A stretch of 64,000 nt of DNA from Papilionanthe hookeriana x Papilionanthe teres (taxonomy: Eukaryota; Streptophyta; Magnoliopsida; Asparagales; Orchidaceae): the NCBI GenBank assembly GCA_022702705.1, contig CM040423.1:117237738-117301737 (forward strand). The letters are read 5' to 3'. The position numbers and the translations under genes were made by a program. The notes under the pieces are model-generated. The model made no database searches, was not told where the DNA came from, and worked only from the letters and a program-made list of their open reading frames with translations. Positions 24,346 to 36,690 of the stretch are shown here, piece by piece (positions within the stretch are counted from its first letter, which is position 1; every line of letters starts with the position of its first letter).

Positions 24346-26884
24346 TTCTTTTAATTTTCTTTTTAAGTATTATTGAAGTGATTTATTTAGGGATTTTTAA
24401 ATTAAAGAATAAATATCTTCTTAAATAATATCCCTACTTTAATAATTTCAATTTTCCATTAATCTTCCAAATTTAATTAATTAATTAATTAAGGTTTACT
24501 TTAATTATTCTTAAAATGATTGGTGGGTTTCTACCCTTAACCATTTAAGTTTCAATCATCCAAAATCAGTTTAAATCAAATATTTTACCCTCCCCTTTTT
24601 GATTAATCCTAAAATTTTAATTAAAGGTTGAAAATTTTAATTACCATTTTGCCCTTCAAGCTTAATAATTCTATAACTCACTAAATTAAGCTCAAATGAA
24701 CTTAAAATTTTTATGTGACTTCACTTACATGTCAATTAAGACATTAGAGGAGAAAATGTGATTTTCTGTATTTAATTTATTTATGTAATTATTTTTGATG
24801 GAAAATAGGGATTTTCAAGGAAAATTCAATAACATGACCAAGGAGATGTTTCTGTCCTTAAGAAAATTATGAGATATTCTTAATGACTAGAGGACCATTT
24901 GGACCAATTTTGGTGATTTTTTGAATTATATTTTATTTATTAGAATTATTTTGAGTTTTGGTGCATTAATTAATTTTAAAATAAAATTAAAGTTAAAAAA
25001 TGGATTTTATATTTTTCATAAGTCTATCTGACCTCAAGGAGTTCAAAGAAACAAATTTTATATTTTTATGATTTTTCTTTGATTTAATAAAATTATTTTA
25101 GTGAAAAGGTTGGGAAATACATTTTTTAATATTAAAAAATTACGTTAAGCCTTTAAAATTCAATATCTTACCCTAGGGAATTAAGAAAAATATTTGGTTT
25201 GTTCCTAAATGATTAGAATTCAAAATGTGACATTTTGGTGATTTTTAATATTTTTATGATTTTTATTATTTTTTAATTATTAAAAATATTAAAATAATGA
25301 TAAAAATCAACTTTTTAGAAAATTACAATTTTAATTTTCCTAAGTTCCTCTGATATCAGGGAAGCTCCAAAACCATTTTTGTGAATTTTTGAAAAGTATT
25401 TTGTGAGTTATGAATTTTTAAAGTTTAATTTTACCCATTTTTGCTTAAGAGGTTTAATCAACCCATTTGGTGGGGTTAATCAAGTCCAATTGGTTTCAAA
25501 TTTTTATGTGGTGTTCTCCTATCCCTAGAGGACAGTGGAGAATTGTTTTTAAGTTAATTTGAAGGATGGTTAACCCTAATTAATTAAAGTTCAATTTTGG
25601 GTATTTAGGCCAATTAGGGTTGTTCAAAGTGAATTAACTCAAAACTTATTTTTCCTAGGTCCCTCTGGTGAGAAGAAACATCACCAAATTTTCCTAGAAT
25701 TTATTTCTCAACATGCTAATTATTGGAATTAAAATACACAAAATAGTAACATGAACTTGAAAAATTAATAACTTCTCATAGGGATGGCCTCTGACCTTAA
25801 AAATTTCAGGGAATGTTTCCAAGTTCAGAAGCTTCAAAAGCCCTATGGTCTCATGATATGATGAATAACCTATGCAAATGGAGAATTAAAACAATGTAGA
25901 GAGTAAATAAATAATTAAAAATAAAATACTTGATGAAATTACTTGATTTCTTTTCCACATTATTTTCCTCTGTTCACTGAGCAAGAGGGTATTTTTATTT
26001 TATTTTTAGGATTTTTCTACACAAAGTTATGAATTTTTGAAGTTCTGGTAATTAAATAAATAAAAAATAGCCTATTTTCCAACTTATCCACGCGGCGCTG
26101 ACTCAACCTCGGCGTCTCCGAAGCTCCACGCGTCGTCTCTTAATTCGGCACCGCCATCTGACTCAGCCGTCCCGGGACCCCCCTTTCACGGAACATCTTC
26201 TGGTCCGACGCGATCCGAGCCGTCCATCCTATACACGCGCGATCCAACGGCTCCCAGTCATCTTCTACGACTGGTGTGAACCCGTGACCGTAGACCTTCT
26301 AACCCTAATTTCTCACTCGATTCTCAACGAATTTATGTGTTCTTATACTCTACGGATTCGCCTTGAAGAGACGAACACATCCATACGGTAAACATGCATT
26401 GAAATTAACTCAAACTAGATGGAGAATCTCTATAAGCTCGGGAAGAAGAGTGAGTCCATACCTTTGCTCAGAGAAGTGAAGCTTCAATCTAAGGGTTGTG
26501 TCACATTTGATTGGGTCTAAGCAAGCTCCAGAAGAAGTCCCTTGGCCTGGTGAATTGCCTAGGTACAAAAGTGACCACAGCCGATCACAAAGCTAGGAGG
26601 CTGGAAGCAATGGTTGTCCTGGTAAGGGGGCTTTTGCTGGGAAACTTCTCCTCTTGGTCTGGTGAAGGTGAAGAGTCAATCAATTTGAGGATTGACTCAC
26701 TATAGTGAAGTGTCCTGGTTTTGGGCTTGGATTTCAACTCTGTAATTGAGCTCACAGAGAGGAAATGGCAGGGGGATTTCAGTGGGGATCAAGTTCTCTA
26801 TGTGTAGAGAGTGGTGCGGGATGATTTTGGCGGGGTTTCGGTAAGGTTTGGTTCGGCCCCTCCCTTGGCCGAGAGGAGGGGGTG

Positions 26885-26892
26885 TTTAAATA
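26885..26892 (-). promoter_or_regulatory. Probable TATA box of LTR B
   Basis: TATTTAAA on the minus strand, at the position equivalent to the TATA box of the other LTRs, about 2.4 kb from the LTR start. Confidence 0.55.
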
Positions 26893-29285
26893 TAAGAGGC
26901 TTGGAGGGCCTCCCGGGGGGTTTAAGGGTTGAGATCGACCTTGCTCCGGTGAGGAGAAGAACAGCTGCAATGGCCATTTGGAGTGAGGCAGCTCAGCAAG
27001 GTGGAATTCCAAAATTTGGCTCCTCCTAAGGTCTCGGCCATGGTGTTTTCCGGCGATCCAGGCAGCTGGCCGGCATGCAAGGGTCACCCTCAAGTTCAGG
27101 TGGGTCAGGGCTGGGGTTTTGTGTAGGCAATTGAGCTTTTCCATGTGTCAGAGGCTTGGATTAAAATTTCATGGGGGAAGGTCAATTTTGGATTGATTTG
27201 GTCCAAGCCATGATTTTGGGTTAGGTTCACCTCCCCATGGCTGATTTGGGCTGAGGGAGGATCATTTGCATCAGCTAGAAAGGGGTGGTGAAGTCCCCAT
27301 CTAAAGTGATGTGGCTAATCATGGTTTAGTGTTTAACATGGAAGGGGTTAAAAAGCTTAATGAGGGTTTAAGAAAGGGGGCCCTCCTTTTGCTACTTTGG
27401 GTATGGTCACATGTCAAACATCCCATGGCTTCATATGGCTTGTACATGGCTTGTCTTTGGCTCACATATGGCTTGGCAAGAGCTTGGTCAACTTTCATAA
27501 AAAAGATTTTGTGAATTTTGGCATTTTGATGGGAATTGTTATGAGGCTTGATTTGGAATTGTTTAATTGATAAATTAGGACTTTAGGAATGATTTTAAAT
27601 TGAATGTGTGATGAGGGAAAGTGTCATATGGGCTTTAGATTGATCTGGGCTTTGAATTTGGTAGAAGTGGGCTTTTAGGAAGGTTTAAGGGAGTGGGCCT
27701 TTATGTTTAGCCATAGGCCTTTAGATAAAAAAAAAATTTTTTTTCAAAGGGCCATGCCAAATAAATGTTGAATTTAGTTTAAGGATGTGTCTTGAATGAT
27801 TTGAAGCAAATTTGAGGTGGTTTGGAATTGAATTGGGTTGAATTTGGGTTCATTTGGTAAATGGGCCAATGTAGGTCAAATTAGGCTAATTTGGGCCAAT
27901 GTTGGGCTAAGGTTGAAATTGATGTAAAATTAATTTTGGGAAATATTTATGGGAGTGTTTCAAAGAGGTTTTAACTTTGGTTGGGTTTTGGTTTTGGGAC
28001 TTGGGCTTATTTGGGTTAGGTTTGGGTTTAGGTCAAAATTGGGCTTTTTGGTTTTGGGTTGAATTTGAGTGGGGTTTGGGTCCAAATTTTGGGCAAATAA
28101 TGTTAGTATTTTATTTGTGGGGATGTTAGGGAAGGTTTAGAAAAGGTTTAGGGTCAAATGGAGTTGAATTGGTTTGGTTTGGGCTAAGTTTGGGTCATGG
28201 GTCCAAATTGGGTTTTAAGGTCAAAAGTGAAATTGGATTCAAATGTCAATCAAATTGGACTTAGATTTGGTCTAGATTGATATTGTGGATATTAAATTGA
28301 AGTTTAGAATTGAATTGGACCAAAATTGGGGTCAATTAGGTAGATTTGGTTTGACATTGGGTTCACTTGGGTTAAGAATGGGCTAAATTGGAGGTTTTGG
28401 TAAAAGTGGGGTGAATTGACAAAATTGGCCCATGGTGTAGTTGGACAAAATGAAATTGGGAATATTTTGGATTTTCTGGAATTTTTTTGGAATTTTACTG
28501 AATTTTTGGATTTTTTTTTGGCTAAGAGGGGCATTTTGGGTATTTGGAGGGTATTGGGGGGTATTTTTGGAATTTTTGGTATTTTTGGCTATGGATGATC
28601 AATTTGATCTGTGAGGAAATGTTCAAGGTTAATTTTGTAGAATTTTGAGTGATTTGGAAATTTTGGAGGATTTGGGCAATTTTAAGGGCTTTTTGTAGGT
28701 TTGATAGGTGTAGGGTTCCCGGGGTCAAAAATTGAAATTTTGGAAGAATGAAGATTGATCAAATATGAGTGAAATGGAAACACTTTGATTGAGCCATGAA
28801 GCCATGTTAAGCCCATATGAGCCGTGAGATGACTCATTTGAGGCATTCACTATGTTGTTCCTAACCCTCTTAGCCAGAGGCTTAGGGGTTAAGGTCCATC
28901 CATATGAATTACCTACATGAGTCAAGGAGTCAAGTTGGGTATGGGTGTGGTTTTAGGATTTGGATTGTGTGTGTGAGAGTGTAGAGTATGAGTGTAGTGA
29001 GTGTGTAAGTCGACCCTCACCAGACCAAGCCACCCAGGGTGGTCCTGAGGCCAAAGAGTCTTATAGGGAACTCATCCTTTAAACCTTCTTTTTTGATCTC
29101 AACACTCTAGGTGATTAGGGGTCTACAATCAAGCTTGTGGGATTTGCAGGGAGACAAGAAGTGGTTTAAATTTCTAAAGGATGGGTCCCAATTCTAGTCC
29201 TCTAAGATAGTCAAAGGAAAAGCCTTAGGCTAGATCCTAAGCACTAAAGAGGGAAGAGAAGACCTTATCGAAAATGAGGTCAACA

Positions 29286-29300
29286 AATGGACCCCCAAAA
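29286..29300 (-). promoter_or_regulatory. 3' polypurine-tract region of element B
   Basis: Minus-strand sequence TTTTGGGGGTCCATT directly abuts the LTR start. The same GGGGGTCCATT ends at the 3' LTR of C (51644-51654), which supports its role as the plus-strand primer region. The tract is G-rich but not purely purine. Confidence 0.6.
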
Positions 29301-29589
29301 GGTGTGGAGTGCTAACCAAGCACACCGCGTGTATTGGCATTGATCGAAGAGATCAACAGTACCAAAACAAATTTCCAAGTGACAAACTTAGGATGAAGTG
29401 TAAGAAATTTCCACTGGGGAGGATCAGGTAAATCTCCAAGACTGAAGATTCCAGAACTCTCGCTAGGGAAAAAGGAGGTAAATTTCAGATCACAAGATTT
29501 CAAGAGATTGGATCTTAGATTCATTTCATTTTCTGTCTCAAGTTTTAATTTTGAGTTTGAATTTCGATTTGAGTTTCAATTTTGATTTT

Positions 29590-30235
29590 ATGCGGAGAAA
29601 AGAGTAGGCTAAGGCCCACCCGAATGCATTTGTATGTCGAGAAGGAAGCAGGATCGAACCTATTCCAATTGTGTATGCTGAGAAGGATTAGGACTGAGCC
29701 TATCCCAAATGCTGAGGAAGAATAGGACAAAGCCCATCCGAAATGCAGAGTGATTTAATTTCAATTTCTTGCTGGGAGGGTCAAATTTTGAGATTGCTGA
29801 GAAAAGAGTAGGACTGTGCCTATCCCGAGTGCTGAGAATTGCTGAGAAGGGAGTAGGGTGGAAGCCTATCCCGAGTGCTGGGAATTGCTGAGAAGGGAGT
29901 AGGGCAGAAGCCTTTCCCGAATGCTGAGATTGCTGAGATGGGAGTAGGGTGGAAGTCTATCCCGAATGCTGAGATTGCTGAGATGGGAGTAGGGCGGAAG
30001 CCTATCCTGAATGCTGAGATTTCTTTGAGATGGGAGTAGGGCGGAAGCCTATCCCGAATGCTGAGATTGCTGAGATGGGAGTAGGGCGGAAGCGCTGAGA
30101 TGGGAGTAGGGCGGAAGCCTATCACGAATGCTGACATTTGCTGAGATGGGAGTAGGGCGGAAGCCTATCCCGAATGCTGAGATTTGCTGAGATGGGAGTA
30201 GGGTGGAAGCCTATCCCGAATGCTGAGATTGAAAT
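29590..30235 (-). repeat. 45-46 bp tandem array in the 3' UTR of element B
   Basis: Plus-strand units read GAGTAGGGCGGAAGCCTATC followed by CCGAATGCTGAGATTGCTGAGATGG. Unit marks (GAGTAGGG) fall at 29851, 29897, 29942, 29987, 30034, 30079, 30104, 30150 and 30196; one unit is shortened to 25 bp. More degenerate units extend left to about 29590, giving about 14. The array lies between the AlkB ORF and the polypurine tract, the same place as the unrelated 83-bp array of C. Minus-strand ORFs here (29820-30137, 30165-30386) are translated repeats and not genes. Confidence 0.92.
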
Positions 30236-30877
30236 GAGATATGAAAGTGTTCCATATCCCATGGGAACCAATCAAAGTCTGAATACTTGGTGAAGGGTAC
30301 GATCCCATGCCATCCGAATCAAATTGAAAATTCTTTGTGATTTTGGATTGGAGGATTTGAAAAGATGGACTTAAAGTGGAATTCAATTTGAGCTTTAGAT
30401 TTGTTTTGTTTGTTCTTTAACTATCCCATTTTTTTATTGTTTATTTGGTGTTCATGTAGATTTGAAATTCTTTTTAATGTTTGGATTTTTATGAAGAGAG
30501 TTCTTATTTATTTTCCTTTTCTTTTCTATTCTTTGTTCGAAGTTCATTTAACTTTAATGGCGTTTCCCAGTCAATTTGCACAAAAAGAGGTGAAGGCAAA
30601 ATGTGACATGGTCACTTTCATTCCAATCTTGTTGAAGATACATCATACAACTCGATGCGAAATATTTCTCATACGATCCATGACTCAAAACGGACTATGT
30701 ATGATTCTTGTTGATCCATCCAAAAAGTATCTCGTTAAATCCATGTACGAATAATGAGATACACGGTCAATAACATCACCTTCCAAGCCATCCTTGGCAG
30801 GAATGCTGCATGGATGTGCATTGTAGGTGTGTTATTTCCCGTGTAACTCACAGCTCGTAGGGCCGGAGACTCTCCAA
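30236..30877 (-). other. Element B sequence between the AlkB ORF and the tandem array
   Basis: It is collinear with 49300-49700 of C on the opposite strand (for example the shared stretches around GGATGGCTTGGAAGGTGATG and AACGCCATTAAAGTTAAATG). No coding pattern is kept between the copies, so it is read as 3' UTR. The 117-codon plus-strand ORF at 30401-30754 is antisense to this and is not believed. Confidence 0.6.
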
Positions 30878-31329
30878 TTATGGATCTGGCTGGAAGTGGT
30901 ATGGTGCCTTTCTGTCGACCATCCTTCTAAAAGTGACGGAAACCCGCTCCACCGGTACTCCCGGTATACAATGTTTTGCGATGTCTGCTCCATTTCCTTA
31001 TAATATCATGACGGAACCTACCAGAAGTGGTATCTCCACCGGCCTTCGGAACTTACCCGGGCCTGCTATTCGGAGGTCAGATCCGAACATGATATTGCAT
31101 TGGTTGACGAACAAAACTGTGCAGAAAGGTCTGACAAAATCGTGGTGGTCTATGTGTGGAGGTATGCAGTCCCCCTTCTGATAAATGTTGATGATGCAAT
31201 TGTTGGGTATGCAGTCTGCTGGTGGTACCCTCCACGTTATCATTCTTTTCACCATTCTTTTAATTATTCTTGGCATTGGATCCACCTCATCGTGACGGAG
31301 TATCCCTGGTGGATTTCCTTTTCTGTCCT
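30878..31329 (-). pseudogene. Element B ORF3, C-terminal part: AlkB-type dioxygenase domain (ALKBH9/10-like)
   Basis: This codes for most of a 2-oxoglutarate/Fe(II) dioxygenase core closely resembling plant ALKBH9/ALKBH10 m6A RNA demethylases. Seen in frame: NPPGIL, VDPMP, then CIPPHIDHHDFVRPFCTV with the iron ligands His (31154-31156) and Asp (31148-31150), then CNIMFGSDL and GPGKF, the third ligand His (30971-30973, in AKHCIP) and the 2-oxoglutarate-binding segment RVSVTFRRM (Arg codons at 30944-30946, 30926-30928 and 30923-30925). A single in-frame TAA at 30998-31000 interrupts it; the frame otherwise stays open from the C insertion point to TAA at 30878-30880. The reading begins where element C inserted. 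Catalytic residues are retained, but the split and the stop make this copy non-functional. Fusion to gag-pol is unlikely because integrase ends upstream with its own stop. Confidence 0.92.
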
Positions 31330-33725
31330 TGTTGACCTCATTTTTGATGAGGTCTTCTCTTCTTCTCTTTAGTACTTAGGATCTAGCCTTAGGCTTTTCC
31401 TTTGACTATCTTAGAGGATTAGAATTGAGACCCACCACCTAGAAATTCAAACCACTTCTTAACTCCCTGCAAACTCCACAAACTTGACTGTAGACCCCTA
31501 ATCACCTAGAGGGTTGAAGTCAAATGTGGAAGTTTAAAGGATGAGTTCCTATAGGACTCTTTGGCCTTAGGACTGCCCTGGGTGGCCTGGTCTGGTGAAG
31601 GGCTGACTTACACACACACTACACTTATACACTACACACACCTCCTAAAACCACACCTATACCCGACTTGACCTCCTGACTCATGAAGGTGATTCACATG
31701 GATGGTCTTTAACCCATAAGCCCTTGGCCAAGAGGGTTAGGAACAACATAGTGGATGCCTCAAATGAGTCCCTTCATGGCTCATGTGTGCTTGATATGGC
31801 TTCATGGCTCATGTGTGCTTGATATGGCTTCATGGCTCAACCAAAATGATTTCATTCAACTTACAATTACTCAATCTTCAATTTTGCAAATTTTCAATTT
31901 TTGACCCCCGGGGCCCCGGACCCGCCTAGCCTACCCAAAGCCCTTAAAATTACCCTTATTTTTCAAAATTTCCAAATCACCCAAAATTCCCCAAAATTAA
32001 CCTTGAACATTTCCTCACCAATCAAGTTGATTATTCATAGCCAAAAATATCAAAAATTCCAAAAATACCTCCCAATACCCTCCAAATACCCAAAATACCC
32101 CTCTTGACCCAAAAATCCAAAAATTCAGAAAATTCTCAGAAAATTCCAGAAAATTCCAAATATTCCCAATTTCATTTTGTTCAACTACACCATGGGTCAA
32201 TTTTGTCAATTTACCCTACTTTTGTCAAAACCCCCAATTTGACCCATTTTAACCCAAAATGAACCCAATGTCAAGCCAAACCTACCCAATTGACCCAAAT
32301 TCTGGTCCAATTCAATTCTAAACTTCAATTTAACATTCCCAACACCAATCTAGACTAGATTAAAGTCCAACTTGATTGACGTTTGAATCCAATTTCACTT
32401 TTGGCCTTAAAGCCCAATTTGGACCTATGACCCAAACCTAACCCAAACTAACCCAATTCAACTTCAATTAACCCCAAATCTTTTCTAAACCTTCCTTAAC
32501 ATTCCCACGAACAAAACACTAACATGATTTGCCCAATATTTAGACTCAAACCCCACTCAAATTCAACCCAAAGCTAAAAGGCCCAATTTTGACCTAAACC
32601 CAAACCTAACCCAAATAAGCCCAAACCCCAAAATCAAAACCCAACCAAAGTCAAAACCTCTTTGAAACAATCCCATAAACATTTCCCAACATTAATTTTA
32701 CATCAATTTGAACCCTAGCCCAACATTGGCCCAAGTTAGCCCAATTTGACCTACATTGGCCCATTCACCAAAGAGGTCCAAATCCAACCCAAACCTAGCC
32801 CAAACACTTCAAATTTATTCCAAATCATTCATGAAACATTCCTAAATTAAATTCAACACTTATTGGATCTAATCCTTTGCAAAATTATCATCCTAAAATT
32901 TGTTTTGAAACCTAAAGGCCCATCCCCTTATCCTTCCTAAAAGCCCATCAAAAATAATTTCAAAATGCCCAAAGCCCACATGACAATTCCTTCTCATCAT
33001 CCCTTTAATTGAGATCAATCCCTAAGTCCCAAATCAATCATCAAATCAACCTAAATCAAGCACCATCTAAATTTTTTCATTAAATTGCCAAAATCTCTAA
33101 ATTCCATTTTCATGAAATTGACCAAGCTTTTCCCCAAGCCAAAGACAAGCCATGAAGCCATGCATGAGCCCCATAGGAGCCATGAGAGCCATGGAATCCA
33201 CTTTCCACCTCACCAAACCATTAATGGCAAGAGAGGGGATCTCTTTCTTAAACCTTTTTTAAGCCTTTTTTACCTTAAACATGATACACTCTAAACCATA
33301 CTTTGCCACCTAATCCTTGATGTGGACTTCACTACCTTTGGTAGGTTGACTCACATGATCCTCCCGACCCAAAACCTGAACTTGGAAGGGTTCACCAAAC
33401 CCAAAATGGTGGGTTGACCCATTTGGACCCAAAATGAGCCTCTCCCCTTACCATTTTGATCCAAACCCTTTACACATGTCCATGGCCAATTGACTGCACA
33501 AACCTCCAGCCCTGACCCACCTGGATCGGAGGGTGACCCATGCCTGCCGGCCAGCCGCCTGGGTCGCCGGAAAACACCATGGCCGAGACCTTGGGAGGAG
33601 CCAAACTTTGGAATTCCACCTTGCTGAGTTGCCCCATGCCCAATGGCCACCATGGCTGTTCTTCCCTTGACCTAAGCAGCTGATCCCAAGCCCTAACTTC
33701 CCCTGGGATGCCCTCCAGCCTCTCC

Positions 33726-33733
33726 TATTTAAA
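33726..33733 (+). promoter_or_regulatory. Probable TATA box of the C 5' LTR
   Basis: TATTTAAA in a conserved GC-richer context (CTCTCCTATTTAAACCTCAC), at the same place in all four LTRs. It should drive the genomic RNA of C, with transcription starting roughly 25-35 nt downstream. The implied untranslated leader before the first ORF exceeds 5 kb. Confidence 0.6.
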
Positions 33734-36354
33734 CCTCACCTCCTCTCGGCCATGAGAGGTGCTGAACTAGACCTTACTGAAACCCTGCCAAAATTGCTCC
33801 CGACCACTCTCCATACTTAGAGCAGTTGATCCCTAGTGACAATTTGCCCTAATCCCCACCAACAGAGCCCAATTTCTCAGCCAAAATTCCACCCAAAACC
33901 AGGACACTTCTCCACAGTGGATCAATCCTCAAATTGATTGGTCCTACACCTTCACCAGACCAAGGGAAGGAGTCCACCAGCAAAAGCCCCCTCTCCAGGC
34001 CACCCATCTGTTCCAGACTCCAAGCTTTGTGATCGGGCTTGGTCGAAATCATACCTAGGCGATTCACCAGACTAGAAGACTTCATTTGGAGCTTGCTGGG
34101 ATCCAATCGATGGTGACACAACCCTCAGATTGAAGCCACACTTCTCTGAGCAAAGGTATGAGCTAATTCTTCATCCCGAGCTTCTGGAGATTCTCCATTT
34201 CAAATGCTTTAATTTCAATGCATGATCACCGTATAGATGTATTCGTCTCTTGAAGACGAATCCATAGAGCACAAGAACATGAAAATCCGTTGAGAAATGA
34301 GTGAGTTCTTAGGGTTTTAGTGTGGATGGCTCTCGGGTGAGGACGGCTGGGGACGATGAACGGATGTCGTTCATTCCATACACGCGCGGACGGACGGCCA
34401 GGATATCGCTGGATGAGGAGACGGAACGATACAGCGGGCCCCCGGAGCGCTGAGTTAGATGACGGCACCGAATCTGAAGGCGACGTGTGTGCGTTCGGAG
34501 CTGCCGAGGTTGAGCTGGCGCCGCGTCACTTAAATAGAAAATTAGGGTATTTTCTTATTTATTTAATTCCCTAAACTTCAAAAATGCATAACTTTGTGTA
34601 AGAAAATCAGAAAAATAAAATAAAAATACCCTTTTGCTCAGTGAACAGAAGAGAATAATGTAGAAAAGAAATCATTTAATTTCATCAAGTATGTTATTTT
34701 TAATGTTTTATTTACCCTCTGCATTGTTTTAATTATCCATGCATATAGGAAATTCACCATGGCATGAAACCTTAGGGGTTTTGAAGCCTCTGAATTTGGG
34801 AACATTCCCTGAATTTTCCAAAGTCAGAGGCCATCCCTATGAGAAGTTATTGATTTTTTCAAATTCATGTTGCTGTTTTGAGTATTTTAAATCTAATAAT
34901 TAGCATGTTGTGAAATAAATTCTAGGGAAATTTGGTGATGTTTCTTATGATCAGAGGACCCTAGGAAAAATAGCTTTTGAATTAATTCACTTGGAATAAC
35001 CCTAATTGGCCTAAACACCCAAAATAGGTCCCTAATTAATTATAGCTAATCATACATCAAATTGACTTGAAATCAATTCTCCACTGACCTTTAGGATCAG
35101 AGGAACCCAACAAAAAAATTTGAAGTCGATTGGACTTGGTTAGCACCTACTTAAATGGGTTGATTAAGCCATTTAGCCAATTTAAACTTTAAAAATTCAT
35201 AACTTTCAAAATACTTTTCAAAAATTTACCAAATTGGTTTTGGAGCCTCTTTGATATTAGGGAATTTAAGAAAATTAAAATTTCAATTTTCTAAAAAAGT
35301 TGATTTTTTGTATTATTTTAATATTTTAATAATTAAAAAATAATAAAAATCCTAAACGTAATAAAATTCACCAAAATGCCACATTTTGAATTTTAATCAC
35401 TTAGGAACAAACCCCATATTTTTCTTAAGCCTATATGATGAGATATTAAATTTTAAATCCCTAAGGTATTTTTAAAATTAAAAAAAAATGTATTTTTTAG
35501 CATTTCCACTAAAATAATTCTAATAAATCAAAGAAAAATCAAAAAATTGTAAAAATTGATTCTATGATTCCCTTGATGTCAGAGGGATTTTTGAAAAATA
35601 TTAAATTTATTTTTCAACCTTTATTTTATTTTTAAATTAATTAATACTCTAAAACTCAAAATAATTCTAATAAAAATAATATAATTTAAAAAATCACCAA
35701 AATTGGTCCAAGTGGTCCTCTGGTCATTAGGAATGTCCCATAATTTTCTTAAGGACAGAAACTTTCCCTTGGTCATATTATTAAATTTTCCTTGGAAATC
35801 CCTATTTTCCACCAAAAATAATTACATAAATAAATTAAATATAGAAAAATCACATTTTCTCCTCTCATGTCTTTATTGGCATATGAGTGAAGTCACATAA
35901 AAATTTCAAGTTCATTTAAGCTCAATTTAGTGAGTTATGAAATTATTAAGCTTGAAGGGCAAAGTGGTATTTAAAATTTTAACCCTTAATTAAAACTTTA
36001 GGTTTAATAAAATTAAAAAGTAAAATATTGGATCTTAATCTGATTTGGATGATTGAAATTTAAATAATTAAAGGGTAGAAACCTACCAAACAATTTGAAA
36101 ATAATTAAAACAAACTTTAATTAAATAATTGATTAAATTTGGAAGAATAATAAACTTGGAATTATTAAAATAGGGATAGTAATAGGAAGAGATTTGTTCT
36201 TTAATTTAAGAATCCCTAAATTAATCATCTCAATAATATTTAATTCCTAATTAAAATGATAATTCAAATTTAAGATTTAAAATGTTAAAAGGCTTAATCA
36301 TTGAATTAAATTAAAGTTAAATTATTAAACTCTTTTAAAATTTCAATTAAATTA

Positions 36355-36690
36355 AAATTAAAAATAAAATAAAATTAAATTAAATTAAATTAAACAAATT
36401 AAATTAAATTGAATTAAATTAAATTAAATTGAATTAAATTAAATTAAAAAAATAAAATTAAATTAAAACATATCAAATTAAATTAAATTAAATTAAATTA
36501 AATTAAATTAAATTAAATCAAATTAAATTAAATCAAGTTAAATTAAATTAAATTAATTCACATCAAATCAAACTAAATTGAATTAAATTAAAATTAGATA
36601 ATAGAATCAAGTTGAAATTAAATCAAATTAAATTAAATTAAAATTAAAACTAAACTAAATTAAATTAAATTAAAGTTAAATTAAATTGAA
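36355..36690 (+). repeat. AAATT-type array in the C 5' LTR
   Basis: Head-to-tail TAAAT/AAATT pentamers with GAATT and CAAATT variants. It is longer here than in the C 3' LTR (56645-56950), which is the main length difference between these otherwise near-identical LTRs. Confidence 0.85.

Larger units (their letters stand above)
21803..29285 (-). mobile_element. 3' LTR of element B (7483 bp)
   Basis: On the minus strand it starts TGTTGACCTCATTTTCGAT (at 29285) and ends TGCCGACA (at 21803). It is collinear with LTRs A and C but visibly diverged, and the terminal hairpin has one mismatch. Landmarks on the plus strand: TTTAAATA (rc of the TATA box) at 26885-26892, CpG-rich block about 26090-26300, TTTAATTTAA array 23935-24345, and G/T-rich (C-poor) block about 27540-28740. 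The polypurine tract lies immediately outside at 29286-29300. Confidence 0.93.

Noticed and set aside
29820..30386. Two minus-strand ORFs (105 and 73 codons) with repeated RPTPIS/LPPYSHL motifs
   Set aside because: They are translations of the 45-bp tandem array and do not continue across its irregular units.
30401..30754. 117-codon plus-strand ORF
   Set aside because: Antisense to the 3' UTR of element B, and the collinear part of C is not open in that sense.
30878..31329. AlkB region as a host gene or host exon caught between two transposons
   Set aside because: The same domain follows integrase in element C, and its other half lies beyond C in the same orientation after B's integrase.
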